64,000 nucleotides of DNA from positions 2,790,139 through 2,854,138 of the forward strand of contig NZ_JAASRM010000001.1 of assembly GCF_011761565.1 (NCBI RefSeq). The letters are read 5' to 3'. The stretch comes from Rhizomicrobium palustre. GTDB lineage: Bacteria > Pseudomonadota > Alphaproteobacteria > Micropepsales > Micropepsaceae. The position numbers were made by a program, and so were the translations under genes. Each line of letters opens with the position of its first letter. Position 1 is the first letter of the stretch. The notes beneath the pieces are model-generated. The model was not told the DNA's origin. It saw only the letters and a list, made by a program, of their open reading frames with translations, and ran no database searches. Positions 1 through 9,210 of the stretch are shown in pieces.

Positions 1-192
1 AAGTTCGAGGCTGTGCGCGGTTCGAAGGTGGCGGCGAAGAAGCGAGAGCATCCGAACATCATCTTCCGTGAAGGGCTGGTGTCCTGGACTTCGTCTGAAT
101 TGAAGCCGCACTGGTCCAAGCTCGTGTGCACCGATGTCGACCCAAAGTGTATGCCCGTCAATGCACGCAGGTTCGGGTGTAATTCCACATGA
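1..192 (+). CDS. partial hypothetical protein, 3' end only
   Basis: Frame 1 is open from the left edge of the window to a TGA at 190-192, giving 63 codons of the C-terminus of something whose start lies outside. I recognise no motif; it has Lys/Arg-rich stretches and a few Trp and Cys residues. The same frame continues open after the TGA as the next ORF (205-414), so the two could be halves of one decayed gene. Function unknown, and it may not be coding at all. Confidence 0.25.
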   Translation, partial: KFEAVRGSKVAAKKREHPNIIFREGLVSWTSSELKPHWSKLVCTDVDPKCMPVNARRFGCNST

Positions 193-204
193 AGTGGTCG
201 AGCG

Positions 205-414
205 GTGTTGGCAATGTTCCGCGGGATTCGAAATTACCGTTACATTGTCTGCATTCAGAAGCTGCTTTACGGCAAGGAGCGCTTTGTTGGCGCTGGCGTC
301 ATTCAACTGCGCTTCATAGATGAGGGCGACCGCATTACTGAAGCTGATGAGCGGATCCCACCCGTCATTCTTGTACTCTTGAAAGACGGTCAGGTCGTTC
401 ATTCAGTCAAATGA
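205..414 (+). CDS. hypothetical small ORF, possibly a gene remnant
   Basis: A 69-codon ORF with a GTG start, in the same frame as the open frame that ends at 192. The encoded peptide is basic, with a hydrophobic tail segment (residues RIPPVILVLLKDGQ). No family is recognised, and there is no convincing ribosome binding site before the GTG. It may be the downstream part of a gene interrupted by the in-frame TGA at 190-192, or chance open frame. Low confidence. Confidence 0.2.
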   Translation: MLAMFRGIRNYRYIVCIQKLLYGKERFVGAGVIQLRFIDEGDRITEADERIPPVILVLLKDGQVVHSVK

Positions 415-669
415 TAGCAAGGGTTCGCGCACTCATCCTCTACATCTGAATAGGTCTAGGAGAAGTAGGTACTAGTACCTTCATCCACTTGGATGACCTG
501 GGACTGATTCGACTTAAGATGTTTTGAAATTCCCCATCGCATCTTTGCCTCAACAAACACCCTTCGATGTTGATCGAGCGGTGACGACGAAAACATTGAG
601 CAGCGCGCAACAGGGAACTTTTGGATCATTGGCTGATATGTCGAGCCATTCCCAAAACCGGAGCATCGA
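415..669. other. intergenic region upstream of the chemoreceptor
   Basis: No gene is supported here. The ORFs on the minus strand that cross it run antisense into the chemoreceptor gene and lack any recognisable protein. The region must hold the promoter for the MCP-cheR pair, but I could not identify a clear sigma-70, sigma-28 or sigma-54 element. Confidence 0.4.
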
Positions 670-2382
670 ATGAGATTGAACTTGAAAATGAAGCTGGGCG
701 CCGCATTTGCGATCGTCTTGGCGATGTCTGCGGCGGGAATGCTGGTAGGCCTGCAGAAGGCAAGCAATCTCAACGAAGCGTTCAACGACGCGGTGGACAA
801 CAATGTGGCGCGTATTGTTCTGTCTACGGATATTCGTAAGGATACGCTCCGCGTAGCCTCTGATATCCGCGAGATGATCATCCGCACCGATCAGGTAGGG
901 ATGCAGGAAACGGCGCGGACGATTGAAACCGAGGCAAATCACGCCCGGGCAACTGCGGCCCGCTTGCACGAGATCGCAAGTGCCGATGGCAAGCCGATGG
1001 TAGAAGCCTTTTTGGGAAGCTTCGATACCTACATGCGCTACATAAACCAGGTAAGTCAGCTCGCGCTCGCCAACCGGAACGAAGAAGCGCACAAGATACT
1101 CGTTGAGCAGGCACGCCCGGCAAGGCTAGCCGCAGACGCGGATCTGCAAAAGGTCATCGATCTCAATAACCGACAGCTCGCGCAAGCCAAGAGCGATACC
1201 GACACGATGTATGCGATGGCCCGCACGGTGCTTCTGTCGCTGCTGGTCTGCTCGACGCTTGTCGCCTTCGCGGCTGCAGGTTGGATCATCTTTACCATTA
1301 GCAAAGCGGTAAACTCGGCTCTCAGATTGGCTACCGCCGTTGCGTCTGGTGATTTGAATGCGACCGCGGCTTCGGCCTCTAATGACGAAATCACTGACCT
1401 CATCAACGCGCTAAACAAAATGGTGGCCAAGCTGAAAGACGTTATCGCCACCGTCACCTCGGCGGCGGGCAATGTCGCGTCCGGTAGCCAAGAGCTCTCG
1501 GCTGGCGCAGAGCAATTGTCGCAAGGCGCCACGGAGCAAGCCTCGTCAACGGAAGAAGCGTCTTCCTCGGTCGAGGAAATGGCTGCGAATATCAAACAGA
1601 ATGCCGACAATGCGAGCGAAACCGAAAAGATCGCCCGCCAATCTGCGGAAGATGCTCGCGCAAGCGGTGATGCGGTGAACAATGCTGTCAACGCCATGCA
1701 GACGATTGCCGAGAAAATTCTGGTCGTGCAGGAGATCGCGCGCCAGACCGATTTGCTCGCGCTCAACGCAGCTGTTGAGGCTGCCCGTGCTGGAGAGCAT
1801 GGCAAAGGCTTCGCCGTTGTGGCGGCCGAAGTGCGCAAGCTTGCGGAGCGAAGCCAGAGCGCGGCGACCGAGATTTCGTCTTTGTCGAGTGATACCGCAA
1901 AAGCCGCACAGGCAGCGGGGCAGATGCTCGCCAAGCTTGTTCCGGATATCCGGCGCACTGCCGAGCTCGTCTCAGAAATCTCTGCAGCAAGCCGCGAACA
2001 GAATGTCGGTGCGGATCAGATCAACATGGCCATCCAGCAGCTCGATAAAGTCACCCAGCAAAACGCCAGCGCCTCCGAGGAGATGTCTTCCACATCTGAG
2101 GAATTAGCTGAGCAGGCGGAGCATCTTCAAGCCGCGATTGCCTATTTCCGCGTGGATGACTTTAAGGATTCCCGCGCTCCTGTACGGAGCTCGAGACATA
2201 CAAAGAATGCCGGCCGGTTGGCGGAGCGCACGAAGAGCAAGAAATCGCCAGATGGTCTTCGTGAAGTAGTGCTTGCATCAGCGCCGCATATGTCACGCAA
2301 CCTCCAAGGCGGTGGCTTTACGCTTGATCTTTCGGATGGACATGACGGCCTCGACGGCGAATTCAAACGCCAGACGGGCTGA
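670..2382 (+). CDS. methyl-accepting chemotaxis protein
   Basis: Inner-membrane chemoreceptor of 570 residues that senses a periplasmic ligand and controls CheA through CheW. Residues 11-31 form a first membrane segment. A four-helix-bundle-type periplasmic domain of about 150 residues follows, then a second membrane segment at about 186-209 and a HAMP linker to about 260. A long Ala/Ser/Glu-rich coiled coil carries the conserved hairpin tip from about residue 355 ([20 protein letters not shown]). The C-terminus has a roughly 70-residue basic tail without an NWETF-like CheR-docking pentapeptide. It lies 2 bases before cheR. Ligand unknown. No CheA, CheW, CheB or CheY is in the window, so it feeds a pathway encoded elsewhere. 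Confidence 0.95.
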   Translation: MRLNLKMKLGAAFAIVLAMSAAGMLVGLQKASNLNEAFNDAVDNNVARIVLSTDIRKDTLRVASDIREMIIRTDQVGMQETARTIETEANHARATAARLHEIASADGKPMVEAFLGSFDTYMRYINQVSQLALANRNEEAHKILVEQARPARLAADADLQKVIDLNNRQLAQAKSDTDTMYAMARTVLLSLLVCSTLVAFAAAGWIIFTISKAVNSALRLATAVASGDLNATAASASNDEITDLINALNKMVAKLKDVIATVTSAAGNVASGSQELSAGAEQLSQGATEQASSTEEASSSVEEMAANIKQNADNASETEKIARQSAEDARASGDAVNNAVNAMQTIAEKILVVQEIARQTDLLALNAAVEAARAGEHGKGFAVVAAEVRKLAERSQSAATEISSLSSDTAKAAQAAGQMLAKLVPDIRRTAELVSEISAASREQNVGADQINMAIQQLDKVTQQNASASEEMSSTSEELAEQAEHLQAAIAYFRVDDFKDSRAPVRSSRHTKNAGRLAERTKSKKSPDGLREVVLASAPHMSRNLQGGGFTLDLSDGHDGLDGEFKRQTG

Positions 2383-2384
2383 TT

Positions 2385-3272
2385 ATGGCGACGGCACCAG
2401 AGCCTACCAATCCGCGCGCGCCCCGTAGAGCTTCGTTTCAAGCAGAGCGCCCTTATGGGAATAGTGATGCTTTGTCGGGGCGCGCCTTCGAAAAACTCGC
2501 CCGGCTGGTGACGGAGCATACCGGTATCCGTCTGCCTGCCTCCAAAAAGCAGATGGTGGAAGGTCGGCTTCGGAAGCGTGCGCATGCGCTAGGACTGGAC
2601 GTCTCGGGGTATTGTGACAGCATTTTTGAAAGTGAGACCCCATCGGCCGAGTTTCAGCACGTCGTTGATGCCATCACGACCAACAAGACGGATTTCTGCC
2701 GCGAGCCGGATCATTTCGCCTATCTCACTGGCCATGCCATTCCATCGCTGGTGAGCGGCAGACAACGGCTTGTGAAAATATGGAGCGCGGCCTGCTCAAC
2801 CGGCGCCGAAGCCTACACCATTGCTATGGCGCTGGCTGATTTGTCGGGTAGTTACGATTTTCGCTTTGCCATTCTGGGTACGGACATATGCACGGAGGTT
2901 TTGGCGATCGCCGCGCGGGCGATATATAGCCAAGAGATTATCAAGCCGGTTGGCGCCGATTGGCAGCGACGATATCTGATGAAGGGGCGTAAGCTGCCCG
3001 AGTTAAGGATCGTCCCCGAATTGCGACAGCGCGTGCACTTCGCTCAGTTGAATCTCATGAGCGCGCAGTATCCCGTCGATCACGATGTAGATATCATTTT
3101 TCTGCGTAATGTCCTCATCTACTTCGATAAGGAAACGCAGAGGGCGGTGTTGGGCAAACTCTTACAGCACCTGCGTCCCGAAGGATTTTTATTTCTTGGC
3201 CATTCCGAGTCGATGGTCGGCACGGAACTGGGACTTCGCGAAGTGGGCCCCGCCATTTTTCAGCGCAAATAG
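2385..3272 (+). CDS. cheR: chemotaxis protein methyltransferase CheR
   Basis: SAM-dependent methyltransferase of 295 residues that methylates glutamates of chemoreceptors, allowing adaptation. An N-terminal helical CheR domain with KKQMVEGRLRKR is followed by the Rossmann SAM domain. The SAM loop reads IWSAACSTGAEAYTIAMAL, where most family members have GEEPYS; the second Glu is kept. The C-terminal NVLIYFDKETQ and LGHSESM blocks are typical. It starts 2 bases after the chemoreceptor stop, so the two are translated from one message and this CheR probably serves that receptor. It has about 40 extra N-terminal residues before the domain. The family assignment is firm; its role as a dedicated partner is inference. 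Confidence 0.93.
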   Translation: MATAPEPTNPRAPRRASFQAERPYGNSDALSGRAFEKLARLVTEHTGIRLPASKKQMVEGRLRKRAHALGLDVSGYCDSIFESETPSAEFQHVVDAITTNKTDFCREPDHFAYLTGHAIPSLVSGRQRLVKIWSAACSTGAEAYTIAMALADLSGSYDFRFAILGTDICTEVLAIAARAIYSQEIIKPVGADWQRRYLMKGRKLPELRIVPELRQRVHFAQLNLMSAQYPVDHDVDIIFLRNVLIYFDKETQRAVLGKLLQHLRPEGFLFLGHSESMVGTELGLREVGPAIFQRK

Positions 3273-3371
3273 GATCGCGGCCTCTGCAAAGGTACGACCG
3301 CATCACGGTCGATCGGCGGATCGTTCCCGGCGGGGGCGGGGCAGCTAAGTTTTTGATTTCATGGAATGAAC

Positions 3372-3446
3372 TGGTGCCGGAGGAGAGAATCGAACTCTCG
3401 ACCTACCCCTTACCAAGGGGTTGCGCTACCACTACGCTACTCCGGC
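3372..3446 (-). tRNA. tRNA-Thr (anticodon GGT)
   Basis: The minus strand folds into a full cloverleaf. The acceptor GCCGGAG (3440-3446) pairs with CTCCGGC (3376-3382), the anticodon stem is ACCCC/GGGGT with loop TTGGTAA, and the T arm is GAGAG-TTCGATT-CTCTC. The discriminator is A and the 3' CCA is encoded (3372-3374). The anticodon GGT reads ACC and ACU threonine codons. Confidence 0.97.
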
Positions 3447-3897
3447 ACTCGCGGGGCTTTGGGGCCCGGCCTTTCGGGCTTTCAGCCCGGAAGAGGCGCG
3501 TCTATATCCCATTGCGTGGCTTAAAGGAAAGGGTTCGTTTGTGCCTTCTTCATCGAAATCCCCAGAGAAACGCGAACGACTTGCCGCAGCCCTCAGGGAA
3601 AACCTGAAAAAGCGCAAAATCCAGGCCCGGGGCAGGGGCGAAAATTCTCCTTCGGGGGCGGATTCGGGGGCCCCCCAAGCCTCTGAAGGGGCAGCTGATT
3701 CGCCCGAATCGAAGGTGAGCTAGGGCGAGGGGCGGGGTTTCTCCCGTCTGGGTGGGGCGCAGGGGCTCTAACCTGCGAATCTCACCCCGATGCGCGATGC
3801 TTTGCCGGGGGGCCAAGATTGCGGCTGTTGGAAAAGCCGCCGCCGCGCTAAAAACGCCGCTTCGTTTCATTTTCAGTTCCGCGTTTGCCGAGGGGCT
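3447..3897. other. 451-bp intergenic region between tRNA-Thr and murA
   Basis: Holds the divergent promoters of tRNA-Thr and murA. The region is GC-rich, with G-runs and small hairpins such as CGGGCT-ttc-AGCCCG near 3472-3487. The overlapping open frames on both strands resemble no protein and are likely chance. An upstream in-frame ATG for murA at 3790 would add 36 low-complexity basic residues and is not favoured. Confidence 0.4.
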
Positions 3898-5178
3898 ATG
3901 GACAAGATTGTAATTCAGGGCGGGGCCCGTCTTCACGGCGCCATTCCGATTAGCGGTGCCAAAAATGCCGCGCTTCCCCTCATGGTGGCGTGCCTGCTCA
4001 CCGACGAGACGCTGGTCTTAAAGAATGTGCCCAATCTCGCCGATGTCCGCTTCATGGGCGAGCTTTTGAAGAGCTTCGGCGTGGATGTGGAATGGACCCC
4101 GGCCCGCAGTCTGGCGGAGGGCGGCACCTATCGCCTTCAGGCCCGCCATGTCCGCGGCTCAACCGCCGAATACGATATCGTGCGCAAGATGCGGGCGAGC
4201 TTCTTTGTCCTCGGCGCGCTGGTGGCCCGCGTGGGCCTTGCAAAGGTCTCTCTGCCTGGAGGCTGCGCCATTGGCGCCCGCCCGGTGGATCTGCATCTGA
4301 AGGGGCTGCAGGCCCTTGGCGCCAGCATCGACATCGCCCAGGGCTATGTCTTTGCCGATGCGCCTGCGGGCTTTGTGGGCGGCGAGGTCGTGTTTCCCAT
4401 CGTTTCGGTCGGCGCCACGGAAAACGTCCTGATGGCGGCAACCCTCGCCAAGGGCACTACCGTCCTGGTCAATGCGGCGCGCGAGCCGGAAATCGTCGAT
4501 CTCGGCAATTGCCTGATCGCCATGGGCGCGAAGATCACGGGCCTGGGCACCTCCCGCATCACGGTGGAGGGTGTCGAGCGCCTGCATGGCGCCACCCATT
4601 CGGTGCTGCCGGATCGTATCGAGACCGGCACCTATGCCATGGCGGTCGCCATTGCGGGCGGTGAGGTCGAGCTGACCAATACCTCGCCGGACCTGATTTC
4701 GAGCCTTTTGGACCTTTTACCCCTGGTCGGGGCGGAAGTTTCGTCCACGGGCAGCGGGATCAAGGTTGTAAGAAACGGATCGCGCCCTAAATCGGTATCG
4801 GTGGACACCGCGCCGTTCCCCGGCTTCCCGACCGACCTTCAGGCCCAGTTCATGGCTCTGATGGCGACCGCCGAGGGCACGTCGCGCATCCGCGAGACGA
4901 TTTTCGAGAACCGTTTCATGCATGTGCCGGAACTGGTGCGTTTGGGCGCCGACATCAAGGTGGAAGGCGATACCGCCATTGTCACCGGGGTGGCGAGCCT
5001 GACCGGGGCACCTGTGATGGCGACAGATTTGCGTGCTTCCTCTAGTCTGGTACTTGCCGGGCTGGCGGCGAAGGGAACGACGATCGTCAATCGTGTCTAT
5101 CATTTGGATCGCGGTTTCGAACGGCTGGAAGAAAAGCTCAGCGCGGTCGGGGCCCATATCGAACGGCAGAAAGAATGA
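3898..5178 (+). CDS. murA: UDP-N-acetylglucosamine 1-carboxyvinyltransferase MurA
   Basis: Cytoplasmic enzyme that transfers enolpyruvate from PEP to UDP-GlcNAc, the first committed step of peptidoglycan synthesis. It has 426 residues from the ATG at 3898, close to the family's 420 or so. The N-terminus MDKIVIQGG and [10 protein letters not shown] are typical. The fosfomycin-reactive cysteine is Cys123 in [15 protein letters not shown]. The start at 3898 is preferred because it has GAGGGG just upstream and the conserved N-terminus begins there. The stop overlaps the DUF2948 gene by 4 bases, starting the alphaproteobacterial murA-DUF2948-hisD-UPF0262 run. Confidence 0.97.
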   Translation: MDKIVIQGGARLHGAIPISGAKNAALPLMVACLLTDETLVLKNVPNLADVRFMGELLKSFGVDVEWTPARSLAEGGTYRLQARHVRGSTAEYDIVRKMRASFFVLGALVARVGLAKVSLPGGCAIGARPVDLHLKGLQALGASIDIAQGYVFADAPAGFVGGEVVFPIVSVGATENVLMAATLAKGTTVLVNAAREPEIVDLGNCLIAMGAKITGLGTSRITVEGVERLHGATHSVLPDRIETGTYAMAVAIAGGEVELTNTSPDLISSLLDLLPLVGAEVSSTGSGIKVVRNGSRPKSVSVDTAPFPGFPTDLQAQFMALMATAEGTSRIRETIFENRFMHVPELVRLGADIKVEGDTAIVTGVASLTGAPVMATDLRASSSLVLAGLAAKGTTIVNRVYHLDRGFERLEEKLSAVGAHIERQKE

Positions 5179-5621
5179 CGAACACGCTTCTCACCCTGGC
5201 CGCGGAAGATGCCGAGGATCTCGAAATCCTCTCTGCAAGGCTGCAGGATGCCGTCGGCAAGGTCGGCGACTTCAAATTCCTGCCCAAAGCGCGCCGCTTT
5301 GTGGCGGTGCTCAACCGTTTCCAGTGGGAGAACGGCAAGAAAGGCGATCAGCGCGTCCGCGCGGGTCTGCATTTTGACAATGTGCTGAACGTCCGCTCCA
5401 AGAACATCAAGATGGGCGCGCCGGGTGCGATCCTGTCTTTGCTCGCGATCCGCTTTACCCCCGGTGGGGCGGCCGATAGCGAAAATCCGGCGGGGCTCGT
5501 TGAGCTTGTCTTTTCCGGCGGCGGCGTAATCGCATTGGATGTGGAGTGCATTTCGGCGGGGCTCGCCGATGTCTCCGGTCCTTGGGCGGCGCGCGGGCGT
5601 CCCTCCCACGAAGAGGGGTGA
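5175..5621 (+). CDS. DUF2948 family protein
   Basis: A 148-residue cytoplasmic protein of the DUF2948 family, recognised from its N-terminus ([20 protein letters not shown]) and its invariant position between murA and hisD in Alphaproteobacteria. It overlaps murA by 4 bases and ends 2 bases before hisD, so it is translationally coupled to both. No catalytic motif is visible and no function is established for the family. Conserved linkage suggests a housekeeping role, but that is inference. Confidence 0.88.
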   Translation: MTNTLLTLAAEDAEDLEILSARLQDAVGKVGDFKFLPKARRFVAVLNRFQWENGKKGDQRVRAGLHFDNVLNVRSKNIKMGAPGAILSLLAIRFTPGGAADSENPAGLVELVFSGGGVIALDVECISAGLADVSGPWAARGRPSHEEG

Positions 5622-5623
5622 TC

Positions 5624-6919
5624 ATGCGGCGCTGGCTGGACGCAACATCAGACGGGTTTGAAGCGGCTTTCACGGAGCTGCTGGGGATGAAGCGCGAGAC
5701 CGATGAAGATGTCTCCGCCGCTGTGCGGGGCATCATCAAGGATGTCCGCAGCCGCGGCGATGCCGCTCTGGTGGAGCTTTCCAACAAGTTCGACCGCGCC
5801 GATGTCACGCTTGAAACGCTCCGCCTGACAGAAGGCGAGATCGCGGCGGCGCGGGAAGATTGCGCCCCCAAAACCTTGGTGGCCCTTGAAACTGCGGCGC
5901 GCCGGATCGAGGATTATCACCGCCGCCAATTGCCGCCGGACGCCTCTTACACGGACGAGACGGGTGCCAAACTCGGCTGGCGGTTTACCCCGCTGGATAG
6001 TGTCGGGCTTTATGTTCCGGGCGGCACTGCGAGCTATCCGTCCTCGGTGCTGATGAACGCGATCCCGGCCGTGGTGGCAGGCGTCAAACGCCTTGTCATG
6101 GTCACCCCGGCCAGCGGCGGGCGGATCAATCCTCTCTCCATCGAGGCGGCGCGCCTTGCAGGGGTGACGGAAATCTATCGCATTGGCGGGGCACAGGCTG
6201 TGGCCGCGCTCGCCTATGGCACCAAGACCATCCAAGCCGTCGATAAGATCGTCGGGCCTGGCAATGCCTATGTGGCGGCTGCCAAGCGCGAAGTCTTCGG
6301 CACGGTCGGCATCGATTCCGTGGCGGGGCCTTCGGAGATTCTCATCATCGCCGATGCCGCCAATAATCCCGATTGGATTGCTGCCGATCTGCTCTCCCAG
6401 GCCGAGCACGACATGTCGGCCCAGTCGATCCTCATCACCGACGATGCCGATTTCGCCCATGCGGTGGATGCGGCGGTAGAAAAGGCGCTGGCGGTTCTGC
6501 CGCGCAAGTCCATCGCGGAAGCCTCCTGGCGCGATTACGGCGCGATCATTGTGGTCGAGAGTCTCGCCGCCGCAGCGCCGCTCGCCAACCGCATTGCGGC
6601 CGAGCATTTGGAACTCGCCATCGCCGATCCTGAAGGCTATTTGCCCTTGATCCGCCATGCCGGCGCGATCTTCCTGGGGCGCCATACGCCGGAAGCCATG
6701 GGTGATTATATTGCCGGGCCGAACCATGTGCTGCCCACCGCGCGCACGGCACGGTTCTCTTCCGGGCTTTCCGTTCTGGATTTTGTGAAGCGCACGACGC
6801 TGCTTTCCTTGACGCCGGGCGCTATCGCCACGCTGGGGCCACAGGCGATCGCCCTGGCGGAAGCCGAAGGGCTTTCGGCGCATGCAAGATCGGTCGCAAA
6901 ACGGCTAGGCGATGACTGA
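5624..6919 (+). CDS. hisD: histidinol dehydrogenase
   Basis: Zinc- and NAD-dependent enzyme that oxidises L-histidinol to histidine in the last two steps of histidine synthesis. It has 431 residues from the ATG at 5624. Recognisable blocks are YVPGGTASYPSSVLMNAIPA, GGAQAVAALAYGT, VGPGNAYVAAAKREVFG, GPSEILIIAD and the C-terminal GPNHVLPTARTARFSSGLSV. A longer frame reaching back to 5546 overlaps DUF2948 and is not needed. It follows DUF2948 by 2 bases and overlaps the UPF0262 gene by 8 bases. No other his genes are nearby. Confidence 0.97.
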   Translation: MRRWLDATSDGFEAAFTELLGMKRETDEDVSAAVRGIIKDVRSRGDAALVELSNKFDRADVTLETLRLTEGEIAAAREDCAPKTLVALETAARRIEDYHRRQLPPDASYTDETGAKLGWRFTPLDSVGLYVPGGTASYPSSVLMNAIPAVVAGVKRLVMVTPASGGRINPLSIEAARLAGVTEIYRIGGAQAVAALAYGTKTIQAVDKIVGPGNAYVAAAKREVFGTVGIDSVAGPSEILIIADAANNPDWIAADLLSQAEHDMSAQSILITDDADFAHAVDAAVEKALAVLPRKSIAEASWRDYGAIIVVESLAAAAPLANRIAAEHLELAIADPEGYLPLIRHAGAIFLGRHTPEAMGDYIAGPNHVLPTARTARFSSGLSVLDFVKRTTLLSLTPGAIATLGPQAIALAEAEGLSAHARSVAKRLGDD

Positions 6920-7391
6920 AAACGGCAATTTCCACCTTGTCGGTATCCGCCTCCATCAAAAGGATGGGGATGCCTACAGTGCGGAAATTGCTCGGGAGCG
7001 CGAAATAGCCCTTTGCGATCTCGTGGAATGCAACAGCTTCAAGCCGCTTCTGTCGCCCGGTGGGCCTTACGAGCTTGATCTCGGCATTGAGGAAAACCGG
7101 CTGATCTTCAATCTGAAGCTGGCCGGCGGCGAGCATCACGGCACCTTCATCATGTCGTTGACCCCGCTTCGGCGGGTGATCAAGGACTACTTCGCTATCT
7201 GCGACAGCTACGACAACGCCATTGCCAAGTTGCCGCCGGACAAGCTGGAAGCCATCGATATGGCGCGGCGGGGCATCCACGACGAGGGTGCCTTCATCCT
7301 CCAGGAGCGGCTCTCGAGCAAAATCTGCGTCGATGGCGATACGGCGAGGCGCCTTTTCACCCTCATTTGTGTGCTGCATTTGAAGGGCTAG
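6912..7391 (+). CDS. UPF0262 family protein
   Basis: A 159-residue soluble protein matching the UPF0262 family, which sits directly after hisD in many Alphaproteobacteria. The N-terminal half (FHLVGIRLHQKDGDAY) and central PYELDLGIEENRLIFNLKL block are characteristic. It overlaps hisD by 8 bases, so it is translationally coupled. No catalytic residues or membrane segments are evident and the function is unknown. Confidence 0.87.
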   Translation: MTENGNFHLVGIRLHQKDGDAYSAEIAREREIALCDLVECNSFKPLLSPGGPYELDLGIEENRLIFNLKLAGGEHHGTFIMSLTPLRRVIKDYFAICDSYDNAIAKLPPDKLEAIDMARRGIHDEGAFILQERLSSKICVDGDTARRLFTLICVLHLKG

Positions 7392-7542
7392 GGCCCCGAA
7401 AACCGCTCAAGCTAGGCAAAATTGCGGCCAATGGCGGTTGTAAGCCGCTTTGCCGGTGGATGGGACCCTGCAAACCCTTGCTTTTGGCCGGTTTCGGTGC
7501 ATTCTCCCGCCCGATTTTCCCCTTAAAAGCCCAAGAGGCCTG

Positions 7543-7761
7543 ATGCCCAAAGAAGAATTGCTCGAATTTGAAGGCGTAGTCAGTGAACTTCTGCCCAACG
7601 CGACCTTTCGCGTGACGCTGCAGAACGGACACGAGATTATCGCTCATACCGCTGGCAAGATGCGCAAGAACCGCATTCGCGTGCTGACGGGCGATAAGGT
7701 CATGGTGGAAATGACACCTTATGATCTCACCAAAGGGCGTATCACCTATCGCTTCAAATAA
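7543..7761 (+). CDS. infA: translation initiation factor IF-1
   Basis: A 72-residue single OB-fold protein that binds the ribosomal A site during initiation. The sequence is a near-textbook IF-1: [55 protein letters not shown]. The ATG at 7543 gives exactly the family length. The 151-base gap before it must carry its promoter. Its 3' end overlaps the maf-like gene by 41 bases. Confidence 0.97.
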   Translation: MPKEELLEFEGVVSELLPNATFRVTLQNGHEIIAHTAGKMRKNRIRVLTGDKVMVEMTPYDLTKGRITYRFK

Positions 7762-8362
7762 CCAAAGCGGGCGCCTCGGCCTCGTTTTGGCAAGCGAGAG
7801 CCCGCGCCGGAAGGCCTTGTTGGGCCAGGCCGGCATCGTCCCCGACCTCATTCGCGCCGCCAATCTTGATGAGACACCCCTAAAGGGTGAGCTGCCGCGC
7901 AGCTATGCCTTAAGGCTTGCCACCGAGAAGGCGGCTAGTGTCGCCGCCAAGCAGCGCGAGCTTTATCCCGCAGGTCCCGCTCTTGTTCTCGGTGCCGATA
8001 CGGTTGTGGCAGCGGGACGGCGAATCCTTCCCAAACCCGATGACGCAGAGGGGGTACGCGCCTGCCTGTCACTTTTGTCGGGCCGGCAGCATCAGGTGAT
8101 GACCGCGGTGGCGGTGGTTCTGCCCGATGGCGTGGTCCGTACCCGCGTGGCGGTGACACGAGTTGCGTTCAAAAGATTATTGCCCGCCGAAATCCAGGCC
8201 TATGTCGATTGTCGCGAAGGCCAGGGCAAGGCTGGCGGCTATGCCATCCAGGGGCGGGCTGAGGTATTCGTGCGCCAGATCAACGGTTCCTATTCCAATG
8301 TGGTAGGACTGCCGCTTTATGAAACCGTGCAGATGCTGCGCGGTGCTGGCTACGGAGGCTGA
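7721..8362 (+). CDS. maf: Maf-family nucleotide pyrophosphatase
   Basis: Hydrolyses non-canonical or methylated nucleoside triphosphates to monophosphates (house-cleaning) and can affect septum formation. It has 213 residues. The Maf signature [11 protein letters not shown] begins at about residue 24 and LGADTVV carries the catalytic aspartate. The only plausible upstream start in this frame is the ATG at 7721, which lies inside infA; the next start-like codon (TTG at 7787) would cut into the signature. The long overlap with infA implies coupled translation. Which of the Maf/YceF substrate classes it belongs to cannot be told by eye. Confidence 0.9.
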   Translation: MISPKGVSPIASNNQSGRLGLVLASESPRRKALLGQAGIVPDLIRAANLDETPLKGELPRSYALRLATEKAASVAAKQRELYPAGPALVLGADTVVAAGRRILPKPDDAEGVRACLSLLSGRQHQVMTAVAVVLPDGVVRTRVAVTRVAFKRLLPAEIQAYVDCREGQGKAGGYAIQGRAEVFVRQINGSYSNVVGLPLYETVQMLRGAGYGG

Positions 8363-8363
8363 G

Positions 8364-9032
8364 ATGGAGCTTTTTCGCGAAAGCCCCTTCCTCAACACAT
8401 TCTTGCTTGTTTACGCGGCGTTGTTCCCGATCATCAATCCGGTCGGCAACGCACCTTTGCTGCTTGGGCTGACGCGTGGCATCAGCGAAGCAGAGCGGCG
8501 TATTGTGGTCCGCCGTATCTCCATCAATAGCTTCTTCCTGCTGTTGGGATCGATGGTGATCGGCTCGCATATTCTCGAATTTTTTGGGCTCAGCCTTTCC
8601 ATTGTGCGTGTCGGTGGCGGCATCGTGGTCGCCGCTTTCGGCTGGGAACTTCTGAATTCCGGCAGTTCCGCCGATGACCGCGCCGCGGCCCATAGCCCCA
8701 AGCCGCGCGCGGCTCTCGATGCATTCTACCCTCTTACCATGCCGATGACCGTGGGGCCGGGCGCCATGTCCGTCGCTATCGCGCTGGGCTCGCAGCGCCC
8801 CGCCATTCTGGATGCAGCCCATCTCATCGCCCTCGCCACGGCCGCCTTCACCGGCATCCTCGCGGTCTCGTTGACGATTTATCTTTGCTATCGCTATGGC
8901 GAGAAGATCGTGGCTTCGCTGGGTTCGAACGGCGTCGCCGTGCTGACCCGGCTCTCGGCCTTCATCCTCTTCTGCATCGGCTTGCAGATCATCTGGATGG
9001 GCTGGCACGGGCTGATTGGGCATACGCCCTAG
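8364..9032 (+). CDS. MarC family (UPF0056) integral membrane protein
   Basis: Inner-membrane protein of 222 residues with about six hydrophobic segments. It begins LFRESPFLNTFLLVYAALF and has the family's conserved FPIINPVGNAPLLL block and a second half beginning PLTMPMTVGPGAMSVAIAL. The start at 8364 follows the maf stop (8360-8362) by one base. MarC was named for multiple antibiotic resistance, but that role was later disproved and the substrate is unknown. Confidence 0.88.
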   Translation: MELFRESPFLNTFLLVYAALFPIINPVGNAPLLLGLTRGISEAERRIVVRRISINSFFLLLGSMVIGSHILEFFGLSLSIVRVGGGIVVAAFGWELLNSGSSADDRAAAHSPKPRAALDAFYPLTMPMTVGPGAMSVAIALGSQRPAILDAAHLIALATAAFTGILAVSLTIYLCYRYGEKIVASLGSNGVAVLTRLSAFILFCIGLQIIWMGWHGLIGHTP

Positions 9033-9210
9033 TAATCCCGCGCACCCCGCGTCTATTTGCGCAAATTGCCAGACTGCCCAGAAAATCTCGCGATGGTAGA
9101 GCCTTGGGGGAGCCTGCTCGACGCACCATGCGAGCGCCGCGACCGTAAGGAGACATCGCTGTGCCCCCCAACCCCTTGCGCTGATCGCCGAAGGCTCCTA
9201 ACCACAATTC

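Noticed and set aside
3372-3446. Insertion at tRNA-Thr analogous to that at tRNA-Phe
   Set aside because: I found no second copy of the tRNA-Thr 3' end in the window.
3790-3897. Upstream ATG for murA
   Set aside because: Adds 36 basic residues not found in MurA; the ATG at 3898 has a ribosome binding site and begins the conserved sequence.
5648-6883. 411-codon minus-strand ORF
   Set aside because: Antisense shadow of hisD.
8991-9024. TGGCACGGG as a sigma-54 promoter
   Set aside because: No GC at the required distance; it lies inside the marC-like gene.
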